Of a stretch of DNA of 64,000 bases, positions 53,663-64,000 are shown in pieces (the first letter of the stretch is position 1; the number at the start of each line of letters is the position of its first letter). Origin of the DNA: Yoonia sp. G8-12 (GTDB lineage: Bacteria > Pseudomonadota > Alphaproteobacteria > Rhodobacterales > Rhodobacteraceae); NCBI RefSeq assembly GCF_038443675.1, contig NZ_CP151762.1:496001-560000 (forward strand), given 5' to 3'. The position numbers and the translations under genes were made by a program. The notes beneath the pieces were generated by a model. That model saw only the letters and a list, made by a program, of their open reading frames with translations, searched no databases and was not told where the DNA came from.

Positions 53663-56600
53663 ATGACTCGTTCCTGGATTTCGTTTCTTTTGGTGATTTT
53701 CATGGCTTGGGGTCATAGTGCGGCCGCCCAAACCTCTGTTCCCGAAACCCGCACGATTTACGAGCGTGGTTTTGATCTGGTTGCGACCGATCTGGCGCAG
53801 ATCTTTGATACGACACTGCCCGCGTGTGAGGCGGCTTGTGTGAATATGGATGCCTGCGAAGCGTTCACGTTCAATCAGCAGTCAAATGCCTGTTTTCCCA
53901 AAAGAGATGTGACCGGCGTTCTTCCATTTGAAGGGGCAATCTCGGGGCGTGTGTTTCCGACTGACCCCTTGGTTCTGGCCGGTGGCGGTGCGCGAATTGC
54001 CGAACTCTCTTTCTTGCGCGAGCAGGATTTTGCCCTCGCAGCGGCTTTGACAGACATATCGCGCCAACCTTTGCCCGATGCGTCGCGTGCGCAGCAGGCC
54101 GCCTGGACCAGGGCGGTTGAAACTGACGACGCCGCAGATTGGATCGTGTTTGGACGCACAGCCGCAGAACAGAACACGCGGATCCAAGACTTGGTATTGC
54201 CTGCACGTGTGAAGGCGTATTTGCGCGCGTTGGACGCGGAAACGCGCAGGCTTGCTGCGGTAGAGATTGCATTTGCGCTGGAAGATCAGGGGCGCGGCCG
54301 CTCCATGATTGATGCGTTGCGATTGGTGCAAAGCTTGCACTTTGATCGCGAAACCGCGGTGCAGCTGGACGAGGCGATTGGGAAATACGGGTTCCGCGTT
54401 GTTGATACCACCGTCGAAAGTGATAGCGCCACACCGCGCGTTTGCGCAATTTTCAGCGAAGACCTGATCAAAGCAGGGACCGATTACACCCCCTTCGTGC
54501 AGTTGCCTGAGACACAGTTGGTCGTCACCGTCGATGATCGCCAACTTTGTGTTGATGGCGTCGCACACGGCAAGCGTTATCGGGTCGTTCTGCGTGAGGG
54601 ATTGCCGGCTGCAAGTGGTGAAAGCCTGACACGTCCGGTGGAGTTGACCCTTTATGTCCGTGACCGGTCCCCATCAGTGCGCTTTGTCGGTCGCGCTTAT
54701 GTGTTGCCCCGCTTGGGGGACATTGCGATCCCGCTTGAGACCGTGAACATGACATCGGTGGATCTGTCGCTGGCCCGTGTCGATGACCGCAACCTGATGC
54801 GCACGATCCAGTCAGGTTTATTGGCGCAAACCAGCTCTTATTATGATGATAGCGGGCTTTCTGATCAGATCGGGGCAAATATCTGGTCGGGCACGGCACA
54901 GGTCAATCAAGAGCTGAACATTGATATGCTGACCCGCATTCCCCTTGGTGATGTGCTGCGTGATGAACCCGCAGGCCTTTATGCGCTGACCGCGACAAGC
55001 CCTGACGGCAATCGCGATATCCCCTCAACGCGCCAGTGGTTTGTGCTGTCTGATATCGGGGTTGCGACCTATCTGGGCACGGATGGGCTGACCGTGGCGG
55101 TGCGCGGTCTTGGCGATGCGCAGGCGATTGTAGTGGCGGATGTCACGTTGGTGTCGCGAAGCAATGCGATTTTGGGCACCGCACAGACCGACGCGGACGG
55201 TGTTGCGCGGTTTGAGGCGGGTCTGGTCCGTGGCACGGGCGGTGATGCACCGGCCCTTTTGACCGTAGCGCAGGGCCCAGACATGACGTTTTTGTCGTTG
55301 ACCGATCCCGCCTTTGATCTGTCTGATCGCGGGGTTGAGGGGCGTGAACCCAGCCCCCGATGGATGTGTTTCTGGCCACAGATCGCGGCGCTTACCGTGC
55401 AGGTGATACCATTCACCTGACGGCCCTGATGCGCGACCAGACAGCGCTTGCGCTGCCCGATGTGCCGTTGACGGCGATCCTGACCCGTCCGGACGGTGTT
55501 GAATATAGCCGCAAAGTTTCGACGGATGATGCCGCCGGGGGGCATGTTTTTGCCCTGCCTGTCGCCATGACTGCACCGCGCGGAACGTGGCGTGTCGCAG
55601 TGCTTGCGGATACAGACGGCGCGCCGCTGGCCCAGACAACCGTGCTGGTCGAGGATTTTCTGCCAGAACGGATCGACTTTGATCTGTCATTGCCAGACGA
55701 AATTCGCCTTGGTGATGTACCGAACCTGCGGGTCGATGCCCGCTACCTGTTTGGCGCTGTGGGGGCGGATCTGGATGTGGAAGGCGAGGCGCTGTTGCGT
55801 GCCGCAGATAGCCTAGATGCATTTCCCGGCTATCGCTTCGGCCAATACGATGCCGGTTTTGATGGGCAGCTGAATTATCTGGATAGCGCGACGACCGGCG
55901 CGGATGGCGTCGCCAACCTGCCCGTCGTGTTGCCCGACGTGACGGCGTCGCAACCGTTGGAGTTGCGGGTCACAGCGCGCGTCAAAGAAGGATCGGGCAG
56001 GCCGGTGGAACGGCAGGTGACAGCCCAAGTTTTGCCCGATCAGCCGATGATCGGGATCAAACCCCTGTTTGAGGGTGTCATCGGTGAAGGCAGCGATGCC
56101 CCGTTTGAATTGATCGCCCTGAACCCTGATCTGAGTGCGGCGGATATGCGGGTGCAGTGGACCATCAACAAGGTCAGCACGCGGTATCAATGGTATCGCC
56201 TGAATGACCGCTGGAATTGGGAGCCCACGACAACCCGCACACGTGTGGCCACCGGTGAGGCAGTGCTTGGCACGGTTCCGGTCCGTGTCGGGGCCGAAGT
56301 GAGCTGGGGTCAGCACGAGATTGTGGTTGAGGCTGTTGGCGCAGATTATGCTGTCGCATCGGATGATTTTTACGCCGGATGGTATGCGCCTGCATCAGCA
56401 GATGACACGCCGGATTTGTTAGAGGCGTCACTGGATGCGGCAAGCTATGCTGTCGGTGATACGGCGGTCTTTCGTATGGTCCCGCGTTATGAAGGCATGG
56501 CCGTTGTCACGGTCATGTCTGACCGTCTGATCACATTGAAAACGGTGCCAGTGGTCGCAGGTGAAAACCTGATTGATCTGCCAGTGACCGATGAATGGGG

Positions 56601-59007
56601 CGCTGGCGCCTATGTCAGCGCGTCGGTCATTCGTCCGATGTTGGTGGCCGAAAAACGTAATCCGACCCGCGCACTAGGCATCGGCTATGCGCAGGTCGAT
56701 CCCGGCAACAAGGCGTTGACGGTGTCGCTGACGGCGCCAGAAACCATGCAACCCCGTGGTCCGCTGGATATCGGTGTTCAGGTCGATGGCGTCCAAGCGG
56801 GTGAGGTGGCCTATGTCACGCTTGCTGCGGTCGATCTGGGGATTTTGAACCTGACCGGTTTTGACGCACCTGACCCGCAAGGCCATTATTTCGGCCAGCG
56901 CAAACTGGGGGTTGAGATACGGGATGTCTACGGTCGGTTGATTGATGGGTTGAACGGCGCGATGGGAACCGTGCGGTCCGGTGGCGATGCCATGTCGGCG
57001 CAAGGTATGCAAAGCCCGCCACCAACCGAGGAACTGGTGACGTATTTCACCGGCCCCGTGACCGTTGATGCCGACGGGCGGGCGCAGATCAGTCTTGATC
57101 TGCCGGCTTTTAACGGCACCCTGCGGCTGATGGCGATTGCCTGGTCTGATACGGGTGTTGGTCAGGCAGCCAAGGACGTGATTGTGCGCGATCCTGTCGT
57201 CGTGACGGCCAGCGTGCCCCGTTTTCTGGCCCCGGGTGATCAAAGCCGCTTGCTGCTGGAGGTCGTGCATGCCGATGGTCCGGCAGGTCAGATGGGGTTG
57301 AAGGTGACGGCAAATGGTCTTGGTATGGTGTCGCAGATCCCGGCCTCACTTGATTTGGCCGCAGGGGGTAAGCAGGTTCTTGAAATCCCATTTGCCGCCT
57401 TTGACGTGGGCACACACAGCATTGAGGTGGCCCTGACCACGCCGGATGGCCGTGAACTGGTGAAAACGCTGACTGTCCCCGTGGTTGTCAATGATCCCGA
57501 GGTCAGCCGCATCAGCCGCTTTACGCTTGATCCCGGTAGTGTCTTTACCTTCGACGACGATGTTTTTGCCGGATTGGTGGACGGGACGGGAAGGGCAGCA
57601 CTCTCTGCCGGACCGCTGGCGCGCTTTGATGCGCCCGGATTGCTGAATGCGTTGGACCGCTATCCCTACGGCTGTACCGAGCAGATTACCTCGCGCGCGT
57701 TGCCGCTATTGTATCTTGATGGTGTGGCCGCAGCGATGGGTTTGGCCACAAGGGACAAGATCGGCGAACGCATCGAACAGGCCATTGCCGAGATCACATC
57801 CAATCAGGCCGCGAACGGTGCGTTTGGTCTGTGGCGGCCGGTTTCAGGCGATCTGTGGCTTGACGCCTATGTGACTGATTTTCTGACCCGCGCCCGTGCT
57901 GTCGGCTATGCTGTGCCAGATGTGGCCTATGACAACGCCGTGCAGAATTTGCGCAATGCTGCGAATTTTTACCCTGACTTTGATCAGGGTGGCGAGGACC
58001 TTGCCTATGCGTTGTTCGTGCTGGCCCGCGAAGGCGAGGCGGCAGTGGGTGATCTGCGCTATTACGCAGACCAGAAGGCCGGGGCGTTTTCGTCGCCATT
58101 GGCATTGGCGCAATTAGGGGCCGCTTTGGCCCAATATGGTGATCAACCGCGCGCGGATGCGATGTTCGGTCTTGCTGGTCGGACGCTTTCGGCGCGGATT
58201 GCCACGCAAGAGCAGCAAGTCTGGCGCAGTGATTACGGCACCTATCGCCGTGATACTGCCGCCGTCCTTGCACTGGCGGTCGAGGCTGGCAGTCAGGCCC
58301 TTGACCGCGATCAACTGGTCCGCCGGATTGGCAATGACACCAGCAGCGCCTCCACCCAAGAGGCGGCGTGGACCTTGCTGGCGGCCAATGCCTTGGTCGA
58401 TGATCTGCGCACCACCGGGCTGACCGTTGATGGGCTGTTACCCGATGGCCCTGTTGTGCAGTTGCGTGATGCGCGCACTGATGCGGCTGCTGTGGCGATT
58501 GCGAATACCGGCGACAGGCCAACCGAGGTGACGGTGACTACCTTTGGTGTGCCAAGCGCGCCTGAACCCGCAGGCGGCAATGGCTATGCAATAGAGCGGA
58601 TTTACAGGACAACCGATGGGGCGCAAGTTGATCTGGCCGATGTGCCCGTTGGGACACGGTTGGTGACCGTGCTGACAGTGCGTCCGTTCGGGCGGCAAGA
58701 GGCGCGGTTGATGGTCAATGATCCGCTGCCTGCGGGGTTTGAAATCGACAACCCCAACCTGTTGGCGGGCGGTGATATCCGTGCGCTGGACTGGGTCGAT
58801 TCCGTGTCTGCCGAAAATGCAGAGTTCCGCACAGATCGGTTCCTGGCCGCGGTTGACTGGCGATCAGACCAGCCATTCCAGCTTGCCTATATCGTGCGTG
58901 CCGTGTCCCCGGGGCGGTTCCATCATCCTGCGGCGTCGGTCGAAGACATGTACCGGCCCCAAATGCGCGCCCGCACTGATGCGGGGCAGGTGACGATCAG
59001 CCGATGA
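53663..59007 (+). pseudogene. alpha-2-macroglobulin family lipoprotein-like protein, one frameshift
   Basis: The start at MTRSWISFLLVIFMAWGHS has an AAAGG site and a signal peptide. Residues about 55-80 form a PAN/apple-like module with four cysteines (CEAACVNMDACEAFTFNQQSNACF, here 55, 59, 65 and 77). Beta-sandwich macroglobulin domains follow. The thioester motif GCTEQ (Cys codon 57673-57675) lies in YPYGCTEQITSRALP, in the helical ring domain. The frame breaks after GREPSP; adding one C to the run at 55353-55357 restores PSPPMDVFLATDRGAYRAGD and one protein of about 1780 residues. Bacterial macroglobulins trap proteases in the periplasm. No lipobox is obvious. pbpC follows with a four-base overlap. 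Confidence 0.92.
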
Positions 59008-61025
59008 CACGCTGGCTTTTCGCCATAGCGCTTTGTCTTTGGGCCGGTGCCGCCGTGCGCGACGGGGTGGATGCTTGGGTCGATACCACTGTCTTGCCGC
59101 CACTGACGGTTGAGGTCAGTTCTGAGGTGCGTGACCGCAATGGTGATCTGCTGCGCGCCTATACTGTCGCCGACGGGCGCTGGCGATTGGCGGTTGAGCT
59201 GGGCGAGGTTGACCCGACCTATCTGGCCATGTTGATCCGCTATGAGGACAAGCGCTTTGCCAGCCATACGGGTGTTGATCCGTTGGCGGCGTTGCGGGCT
59301 GTGGTTCAAGCTGTGTGGCATGGTCGTGTTGTCTCGGGCGGATCGACGCTGACCATGCAAGTGGCCCGCTTGCTTGAGGATGGCAGTACCGGGCGCTGGG
59401 CTGGCAAGCTGCGCCAGATCAGGGTTGCACTGGCGCTTGAAAGGGAACTGACCAAGGATGAAATCCTGACCCTGTACCTGAACCGTGCGCCGTTTGGCGG
59501 CAATATCGAAGGGGTGCGCGCGGCGTCATACGCCTATTTCGACCGCCCGCCGCGCCGTTTGACGCCCGCTCAGGCCGCACTTCTTGTGGCCTTGCCCCAA
59601 TCGCCCGAGCGTCGCAGGCCGGATCGCGCGGCAGGCGCGGCGACCCAAGCGCGCAATGGTATCCTGACGCGGATGGCCGAGGATGGGGTGATTGATGTCA
59701 CAACTTTGCAGGTCGCGACGCGCGATGCCGTACCATCAACGCGGCATGTTTTGCCCAGCTTCGCCCCGCATCTGTCTGACCGGCTGGTTGCACAGGGCGT
59801 CACACGCCATGACGTGACGCTGGACAGGCGGTTACAGATTGCGCTGGAGGCTTTGGCGGTTGAAGCGGTACGGGGCCGGTCTGATGGCGTGCAAGTCGCG
59901 ATGATCGTCGCAGACCACACAACCGGCGAAATGCTGGCCAGTGTTGGCTCTGCCGCTTATAGCGCCGATGTGCCTGGCGGGTTTATTGACCTGACGCAAT
60001 CTGTGCGCTCACCGGGGTCGACGCTCAAGCCGCTTGTTTACGGTTTGGGCTTTGATCAGGGGCTGATCCACCCCGAAACCATGATTGCAGACCGCCCGAC
60101 CGATTTTGACGGCTACAGGCCGCAGAATTTCGACGGGTTTTTTCGGGGTGAATTGCGTGTGCGCACCGCTTTGCAGCATTCGCTGAATATTCCGGCTGTT
60201 GCTGTCACGCAGGCACTTGGGCCGCATCACTTGCTTGCAGGGCTGCGCAGGGCTGGCGCTGATCCGCAAGTGCCGGGCGGTGCGCCGGGGTTGGCTGTTG
60301 CGCTGGGCGGTGTGGGGCTGAGCTTGCACGATCTGGTGAAACTCTATGCGGCGATTGGCAATGGCGGCACGGCGGTTGATCTGCGCTGGCAGGAGCATGC
60401 CACGCCTGCGTTTGCCCCGCAAGCGGTGATGAACCGCGCGGCCGCCTGGCAGATCGCACATATCTTGCAGGAAACGCCCCGTCCGCGCGGTGTGCAGGGG
60501 GACGGGATCGCGTTCAAGACGGGTACGTCCTATGGGCATCGGGATGCATGGGCCATCGGATTTGACGGCCGCCATGTGGTCGGTGTCTGGCTGGGTAGAC
60601 CGGATGGAACACCAGTTCCCGGTGTCTTTGGCGGCGATCTGGCCGCGCCGGTGATGTTTGACGCATTCGCCCGCGTCAAACCCGCCATAGACCCGATTGG
60701 CCCCCCGCCGCATGAAACGCTCTTGCAGGCAACTGCGCAGCTGCCGCAGCATTTACAGTATTTCGGGTTGCGCGGTGAGGTGGACACGCATGCCCCGAAT
60801 ATCACCTTTCCGCCAGATGGTGCGGTGTTGGAAGGGCTCCTTTTGACCGTGAAAGTACGTGATGGGCGTGCCCCCTATGTCTGGCTGGCCAATGGGGAAC
60901 CGGTGGCGCGCACCCATCGCCGCGAGATTGATATTACAGCGCCGGGCATCGGGTTTTCATCATTGACTGTGGTCGATGCTGACGGGCGGTCGGACCAAGC
61001 GCATTTTCGCGTTCTGCAGCCATAG
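59004..61025 (+). CDS. pbpC: penicillin-binding protein 1C
   Basis: The 673-residue protein has an N-terminal anchor (WLFAIALCLWAGAAV), a glycosyltransferase domain with EDKRFASHTGVDPLAALRA and GGSTLTMQVARLLEDGS, and a transpeptidase domain with SPGSTLKPLVYG (Ser nucleophile), SLNIPAV and FKTGTSYG. The short C-terminal domain is typical of PBP1C. Partner of the macroglobulin: the pair is widely conserved and thought to repair cell wall breaks and block intruding proteases. Confidence 0.95.
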   Translation: MTRWLFAIALCLWAGAAVRDGVDAWVDTTVLPPLTVEVSSEVRDRNGDLLRAYTVADGRWRLAVELGEVDPTYLAMLIRYEDKRFASHTGVDPLAALRAVVQAVWHGRVVSGGSTLTMQVARLLEDGSTGRWAGKLRQIRVALALERELTKDEILTLYLNRAPFGGNIEGVRAASYAYFDRPPRRLTPAQAALLVALPQSPERRRPDRAAGAATQARNGILTRMAEDGVIDVTTLQVATRDAVPSTRHVLPSFAPHLSDRLVAQGVTRHDVTLDRRLQIALEALAVEAVRGRSDGVQVAMIVADHTTGEMLASVGSAAYSADVPGGFIDLTQSVRSPGSTLKPLVYGLGFDQGLIHPETMIADRPTDFDGYRPQNFDGFFRGELRVRTALQHSLNIPAVAVTQALGPHHLLAGLRRAGADPQVPGGAPGLAVALGGVGLSLHDLVKLYAAIGNGGTAVDLRWQEHATPAFAPQAVMNRAAAWQIAHILQETPRPRGVQGDGIAFKTGTSYGHRDAWAIGFDGRHVVGVWLGRPDGTPVPGVFGGDLAAPVMFDAFARVKPAIDPIGPPPHETLLQATAQLPQHLQYFGLRGEVDTHAPNITFPPDGAVLEGLLLTVKVRDGRAPYVWLANGEPVARTHRREIDITAPGIGFSSLTVVDADGRSDQAHFRVLQP

Positions 61026-61061
61026 TTTCTAAGATCAGCAGATGAATGCGGCTACCTTGTT

Positions 61062-61865
61062 CTAGATTTTTCCAACTTTGAAACCGCGCGACAAATGATG
61101 GCGCATTGAAAACACCAGCACGGCACCGGGGATCATTGACGCGACTGTGACTGCCATGACCAAGCCGATGTCTGTTTGAAATCCGAAAAGGGCATTGATT
61201 GCCATGCTGATCGGCTTGCCGTTGGTGGTTGTCAGGATTCGTGCAAACACCACTTCGACCCACGAGAACATGAAGCAAAAGAAGGCGGTTACTGCGATGC
61301 CGGGTGCGATTTGCGGCAGAAGAAACGTCCAGATAAAGCGCGGTCGTGAATACCCGTCCAGAAATGCGGTTTCGTCCTGTTCTTTGGGGATGGCTGATAT
61401 GAAGCCCTGCAAGATCCAGATCGAAATGGGAAGATTGAAGAGACAATGCGCCAAAGCGATCCCAAACACGGAATTCACGATCCCAAGCGCCGAGAAAAGC
61501 TGAAATATTGGCAAAGTCAGCACCACAGGGGGCGTGATGCGGAAGGCGATGAATGCAAAAAACAGGTGTTTGTCGCCCAAGAATGACATCCGCGAAAAGG
61601 CGTAGGCGGCGGGAATTGCGATAGGAACCGTTATGCAGATGTTGATCAGCACATAAGCAATCGAATTTCCAAAGGCCGCGCGCAAGTTCGGGTCGCTCAG
61701 GATATTGGCGTAGTTTCCGAAGGTCAGGCTGCCAACCTCTGTTCCGGGTTGGGGCAGGGTGGCGATGAAACTGATCATCGTCATTTGCACCAGCGGCAGG
61801 CACGCAAACCCGAGAAACAGGATAAGGCCGGTTGCCTTGATGTAGGGAAGTAGGCGTAAAAGCAT
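61062..61865 (-). CDS. glpQ: glycerol ABC transporter permease, MalG type
   Basis: The 267-residue protein has six membrane helices and the coupling motif in EQDETAFLDGYSRPRFIWTF LLPQI (split). The segment FSWVEVVFARILTTTNGKPI resembles GlpQ of the rhizobial glycerol importer. It forms the membrane channel with the MalF-type partner upstream. ATPase and binding protein are not in this window. The assignment to glycerol rests on glpR and glpD next to it. Confidence 0.8.
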   Translation of the reverse strand: MLLRLLPYIKATGLILFLGFACLPLVQMTMISFIATLPQPGTEVGSLTFGNYANILSDPNLRAAFGNSIAYVLINICITVPIAIPAAYAFSRMSFLGDKHLFFAFIAFRITPPVVLTLPIFQLFSALGIVNSVFGIALAHCLFNLPISIWILQGFISAIPKEQDETAFLDGYSRPRFIWTFLLPQIAPGIAVTAFFCFMFSWVEVVFARILTTTNGKPISMAINALFGFQTDIGLVMAVTVASMIPGAVLVFSMRHHLSRGFKVGKI

Positions 61866-61867
61866 CC

Positions 61868-62743
61868 TCAGGTGGCCCTTGGTGCTTCGGGCGCGTCAAT
61901 CTTGTTCTGGGCCTTCGTAAAGAGCCACGCTACCGTCAAAACGATCAGAAAATACAGCACAGAGCGCGCGGCAGACGGGCCGTAGTTAAAGGCTTTGATC
62001 TCTTCACCCAGATCAACGGCCAAAAACATCGTGGCGCCATCAGGCCCGCCTGCGTTGATCGGGAAGGCCTCTGTGTAGATCATGAAGGAATCCATGAACC
62101 GCAGCAGAACGGCCATCAACAGGACGTAGTGCAGTTTGGGTAGCTGGATGTGACGAAAGACCTGCCAAGGGCTTGCCCCGTCAATTGCGGCGGCTTGGTA
62201 GTAGGACGCGGGGATCGTGGTCAGGGCGGAATAGCAAAGGATCACGACAAGGCTGGTCCAATGCCATGTGTCCATAATGATGATGACAGCCCAAGTTTGC
62301 ACGGCTGACATTTTCCACTCGGCCGACCATCCGAATGCCGCCATTATGCGCCCTATGATCCCCGTGTCGGGGTTCAGCAGGCTGAGCCAGAGTGACGGGA
62401 TCATATTCCAAGGCACCAAGAGGGGCAGTGCGATACCGGCCAGCGCCAATCCGACCCAAAACTGCCTTTTGGGAATACAAAGCGCGATCGCGATGCCCAG
62501 CGGGATCTGAATGGCCAGCACGAATGTGGAAAACAACGTGCTACGCCCAAAGCTGGCCCAGAACCGCCCCGAGCTGATGATCTCGTTGTACCATTCTGTT
62601 CCGACCCAGAACCGCCTGTCCAGAATAAAGATTTCAAAGAATGAGTAGTTGATGACCGTGATGAGCGGGATCAACCCGACAAGGCCCAGAAGCAAGGCCG
62701 CAGGTAGCACAAAGAGCCAGCCGGTATTGTTGCGTTCTTTCAT
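61868..62743 (-). CDS. glpP: glycerol ABC transporter permease, MalF type
   Basis: The 291-residue protein has six membrane helices and the coupling motif YYQAAAIDGASPWQVFRHIQ. It lacks the large periplasmic loop of enteric MalF, as GlpP-type permeases do. The gap to glpQ is two bases and to the regulator nine bases, so glpR, glpP and glpQ form one operon. Substrate assignment is by neighbourhood. Confidence 0.82.
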   Translation of the reverse strand: MKERNNTGWLFVLPAALLLGLVGLIPLITVINYSFFEIFILDRRFWVGTEWYNEIISSGRFWASFGRSTLFSTFVLAIQIPLGIAIALCIPKRQFWVGLALAGIALPLLVPWNMIPSLWLSLLNPDTGIIGRIMAAFGWSAEWKMSAVQTWAVIIIMDTWHWTSLVVILCYSALTTIPASYYQAAAIDGASPWQVFRHIQLPKLHYVLLMAVLLRFMDSFMIYTEAFPINAGGPDGATMFLAVDLGEEIKAFNYGPSAARSVLYFLIVLTVAWLFTKAQNKIDAPEAPRAT

Positions 62744-62752
62744 TGCAGGGTC

Positions 62753-63526
62753 TTAGACATTCACAATGTCCGTGCCCCACTTCTGGCAATCAGTGACCAG
62801 TTTGTCCGGCAGTGCGCCATCCGTGAAAAGGGCAGTCACATCGGCAAGCGAGCAGATCGTAAGCGGCGCTTTGCGCTGGAATTTGTGATGGTCGGCAACG
62901 ACGATGATATTGCGGGACCGCTGGATCGCGCTGCGACTGACCAGAATTTCCTGGCCATCAAAATCCAGAAGGTCGCCATCTTCGTCTATGGCCGAGCAGC
63001 CCAGAACGGAAAAATCAAACTTGAACTGCTTGACCATCTCTGCGGTCAGGCCGCCCACAAGCCCGCCGTCAGCGCGGCGCAGGACACCACCGGTCAAAAT
63101 GATCTCGCAGCTATGATTGGCCGCCAGAGTATTTGCGATGTTCAGATTGTTCGTGACCACAAGCAGGTTTTCATGGTCCAGCAGTTCGCGCGCGACCGCC
63201 TCTGTTGTGGTGCCGATGTTCATAAAGACCGACGCCCCATCCGGGATTGATGCGGCACATGCAGCGGCAATTGCGCGTTTGCCATCCTCGTTCAGGCGTC
63301 GGCGTTCGTTGTAGACGATGTTCACAACACCCGAGGGAATGACAGCGCCGCCGTGGACACGCTCAAGCCGTCCTGTCTCGGCAAGTTCGGACAGATCACG
63401 TCGGATTGTCTGGACTGTGACATCGTAGATTTCGGCAAGCCCGTCGACGGTGACTTTGCCTTCCTTGCGCGCCAGTTCGAGTATTTCTTGTTGTCGAAAG
63501 TTTGAGACCAATGCCTTCTCCCCCAA
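62753..63526 (-). CDS. glpR: DeoR-family repressor, GlpR type
   Basis: The 257-residue protein has the DeoR helix-turn-helix (about residues 10-65: RQQEILELARKEGKVTVDGL, TVQTIRRDLSELAETGRLER) and the C-terminal sugar-phosphate sensor domain (FMNIGTTTEAVARELLDHEN). GlpR-type proteins respond to glycerol-3-phosphate. It is divergent from glpD across a 275-base region with CGAAC half-sites. It heads the permease operon. Confidence 0.88.
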   Translation of the reverse strand: MGEKALVSNFRQQEILELARKEGKVTVDGLAEIYDVTVQTIRRDLSELAETGRLERVHGGAVIPSGVVNIVYNERRRLNEDGKRAIAAACAASIPDGASVFMNIGTTTEAVARELLDHENLLVVTNNLNIANTLAANHSCEIILTGGVLRRADGGLVGGLTAEMVKQFKFDFSVLGCSAIDEDGDLLDFDGQEILVSRSAIQRSRNIIVVADHHKFQRKAPLTICSLADVTALFTDGALPDKLVTDCQKWGTDIVNV

Positions 63527-63694
63527 AAGCTGTGCTTGCCTGACGGCGCATTTCCACAGGCCGCAATAAGCCCATGAACAATCAGCAACAGAATCTTTCC
63601 GTCAAGGGTTGATACGCTCGGTTTGAAAAAATATTAGGGCAATACAATCATTGACGAACGCTTTTTTCTCAATGAAATAAGCATATTTCTAAAA

Positions 63695-63724
63695 ACGAAC
63701 AAATACGAACATTCGTTCTTGACC
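63695..63724 (+). promoter_or_regulatory. GlpR-like operator overlapping a glpD promoter element
   Basis: ACGAAC occurs at 63695 and 63705, ten bases apart, followed by the inverse GTTC (63715). CGAACAT (63706-63712) matches the half-site of E. coli GlpR (CGAACAT). TTGACC (63719-63724) directly after it may be a -35 element; a -10 is not clear. Confidence 0.55.
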
Positions 63725-63801
63725 TATCATTCATCCTCGTGCTTAGTGTTGAAACGTCGCAGCCGGGGGGTGGGGCGGAACTCGGATGCGGGGAGGCGTC
63801 A

Positions 63802-64000
63802 GTGATTCACACTCAACATCAAGACGTCGTCGACCTTTTCGTGATCGGCGGAGGTATCAACGGATGCGGTATCGCGCGCGACGCGGTTGGCCGTGGTTTG
63901 AGCGTTGAGCTTGCTGAAATGAACGATCTGGCCTCCGGCACATCCTCGGCATCGACCAAACTGTTTCACGGCGGTCTGCGGTATCTGGAATATTTCGAAG
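63802..64000 (+). CDS. glpD: glycerol-3-phosphate dehydrogenase, 3' part outside window
   Basis: The start is GTG after GGGGAGG. About 66 residues are visible: DVVDLFVIGGGINGCGIARD is the FAD-binding dinucleotide fold, and LASGTSSASTKLFHGGLRYL is the GlpD signature. It oxidises glycerol-3-phosphate at the inner membrane. It is likely repressed by the divergent GlpR-type protein. Confidence 0.93.
   Translation, partial: MIHTQHQDVVDLFVIGGGINGCGIARDAVGRGLSVELAEMNDLASGTSSASTKLFHGGLRYLEYFE

Overview
The window is a piece of an alphaproteobacterial chromosome, most likely a marine Rhodobacterales (Roseobacter-group) strain. This rests on the gene set: ctaD beside a DUF2244 protein, DUF3422, a pobA-pca protocatechuate pathway, a TRAP transporter, a xylose operon built around a ROK repressor, and an intergenic GCCTCCGGCGGGGATATTT-type repeat I associate with this group. 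Taxonomy is an inference; no rRNA is present.

Layout. 1-4.8 kb: housekeeping genes (YqeY, DUF2244, cytochrome oxidase subunit I, a YbdK-like ligase, LipB), then tRNA-Leu(GAG). 4.9-18.6 kb: an integrated element in the tRNA 3' end, bounded by a 14-bp direct repeat (4922-4935 and 18625-18638). It carries a tyrosine integrase, a block of small unrecognised and partly phage-like genes, a 1.3-kb gene-poor stretch, and a cargo of a KAP P-loop NTPase, a ClpP-fold exported protease-like protein and a lipoprotein. 18.7-24.1 kb: core genes (VOC protein, RNA pseudouridine synthase, DUF3422), a di-heme peroxidase and a CRTAC1/FG-GAP protein. 24.1-31.5 kb: ROK regulator divergent from xylFHGBA. 31.5-36.7 kb: GNAT-like gene, membrane protein, glycerate kinase, second di-heme peroxidase, Sel1 protein. 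36.8-38.7 kb: a structured leader, a Tat-exported Ser-Pro-repeat protein and an HprK-like kinase fused to a PqqD (RRE) domain; this is the most interesting unit. 38.8-46.6 kb: TRAP transporter with flavin reductase, aldo/keto reductase and flavin monooxygenase, divergent from a GntR regulator and a Gfo/Idh dehydrogenase. 47-53.4 kb: MBL hydrolase, pcaB, a truncated BKACE gene, pcaGHC, pobA, SDR. 53.7-61 kb: alpha-2-macroglobulin and pbpC. 61-64 kb: glycerol uptake permeases, GlpR-type repressor, start of glpD.

How genes work together. PobA and PcaGHBC convert 4-hydroxybenzoate via protocatechuate to the enol-lactone; no pcaD is seen here. XylFHG import xylose, XylA and XylB convert it to xylulose-5-phosphate. 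GlpR, GlpPQ and GlpD are a glycerol system. The macroglobulin and PbpC are a known periplasmic pair.

Caution on sequence quality. At least ten genes are split or distorted by single-base frameshifts. Six look like one missing base in a G/C run, three like one extra base in or next to a GATTC motif, one like an extra G. I think many are assembly errors. Genes broken in the middle are typed pseudogene as the sequence stands; genes disturbed near an end are typed CDS.
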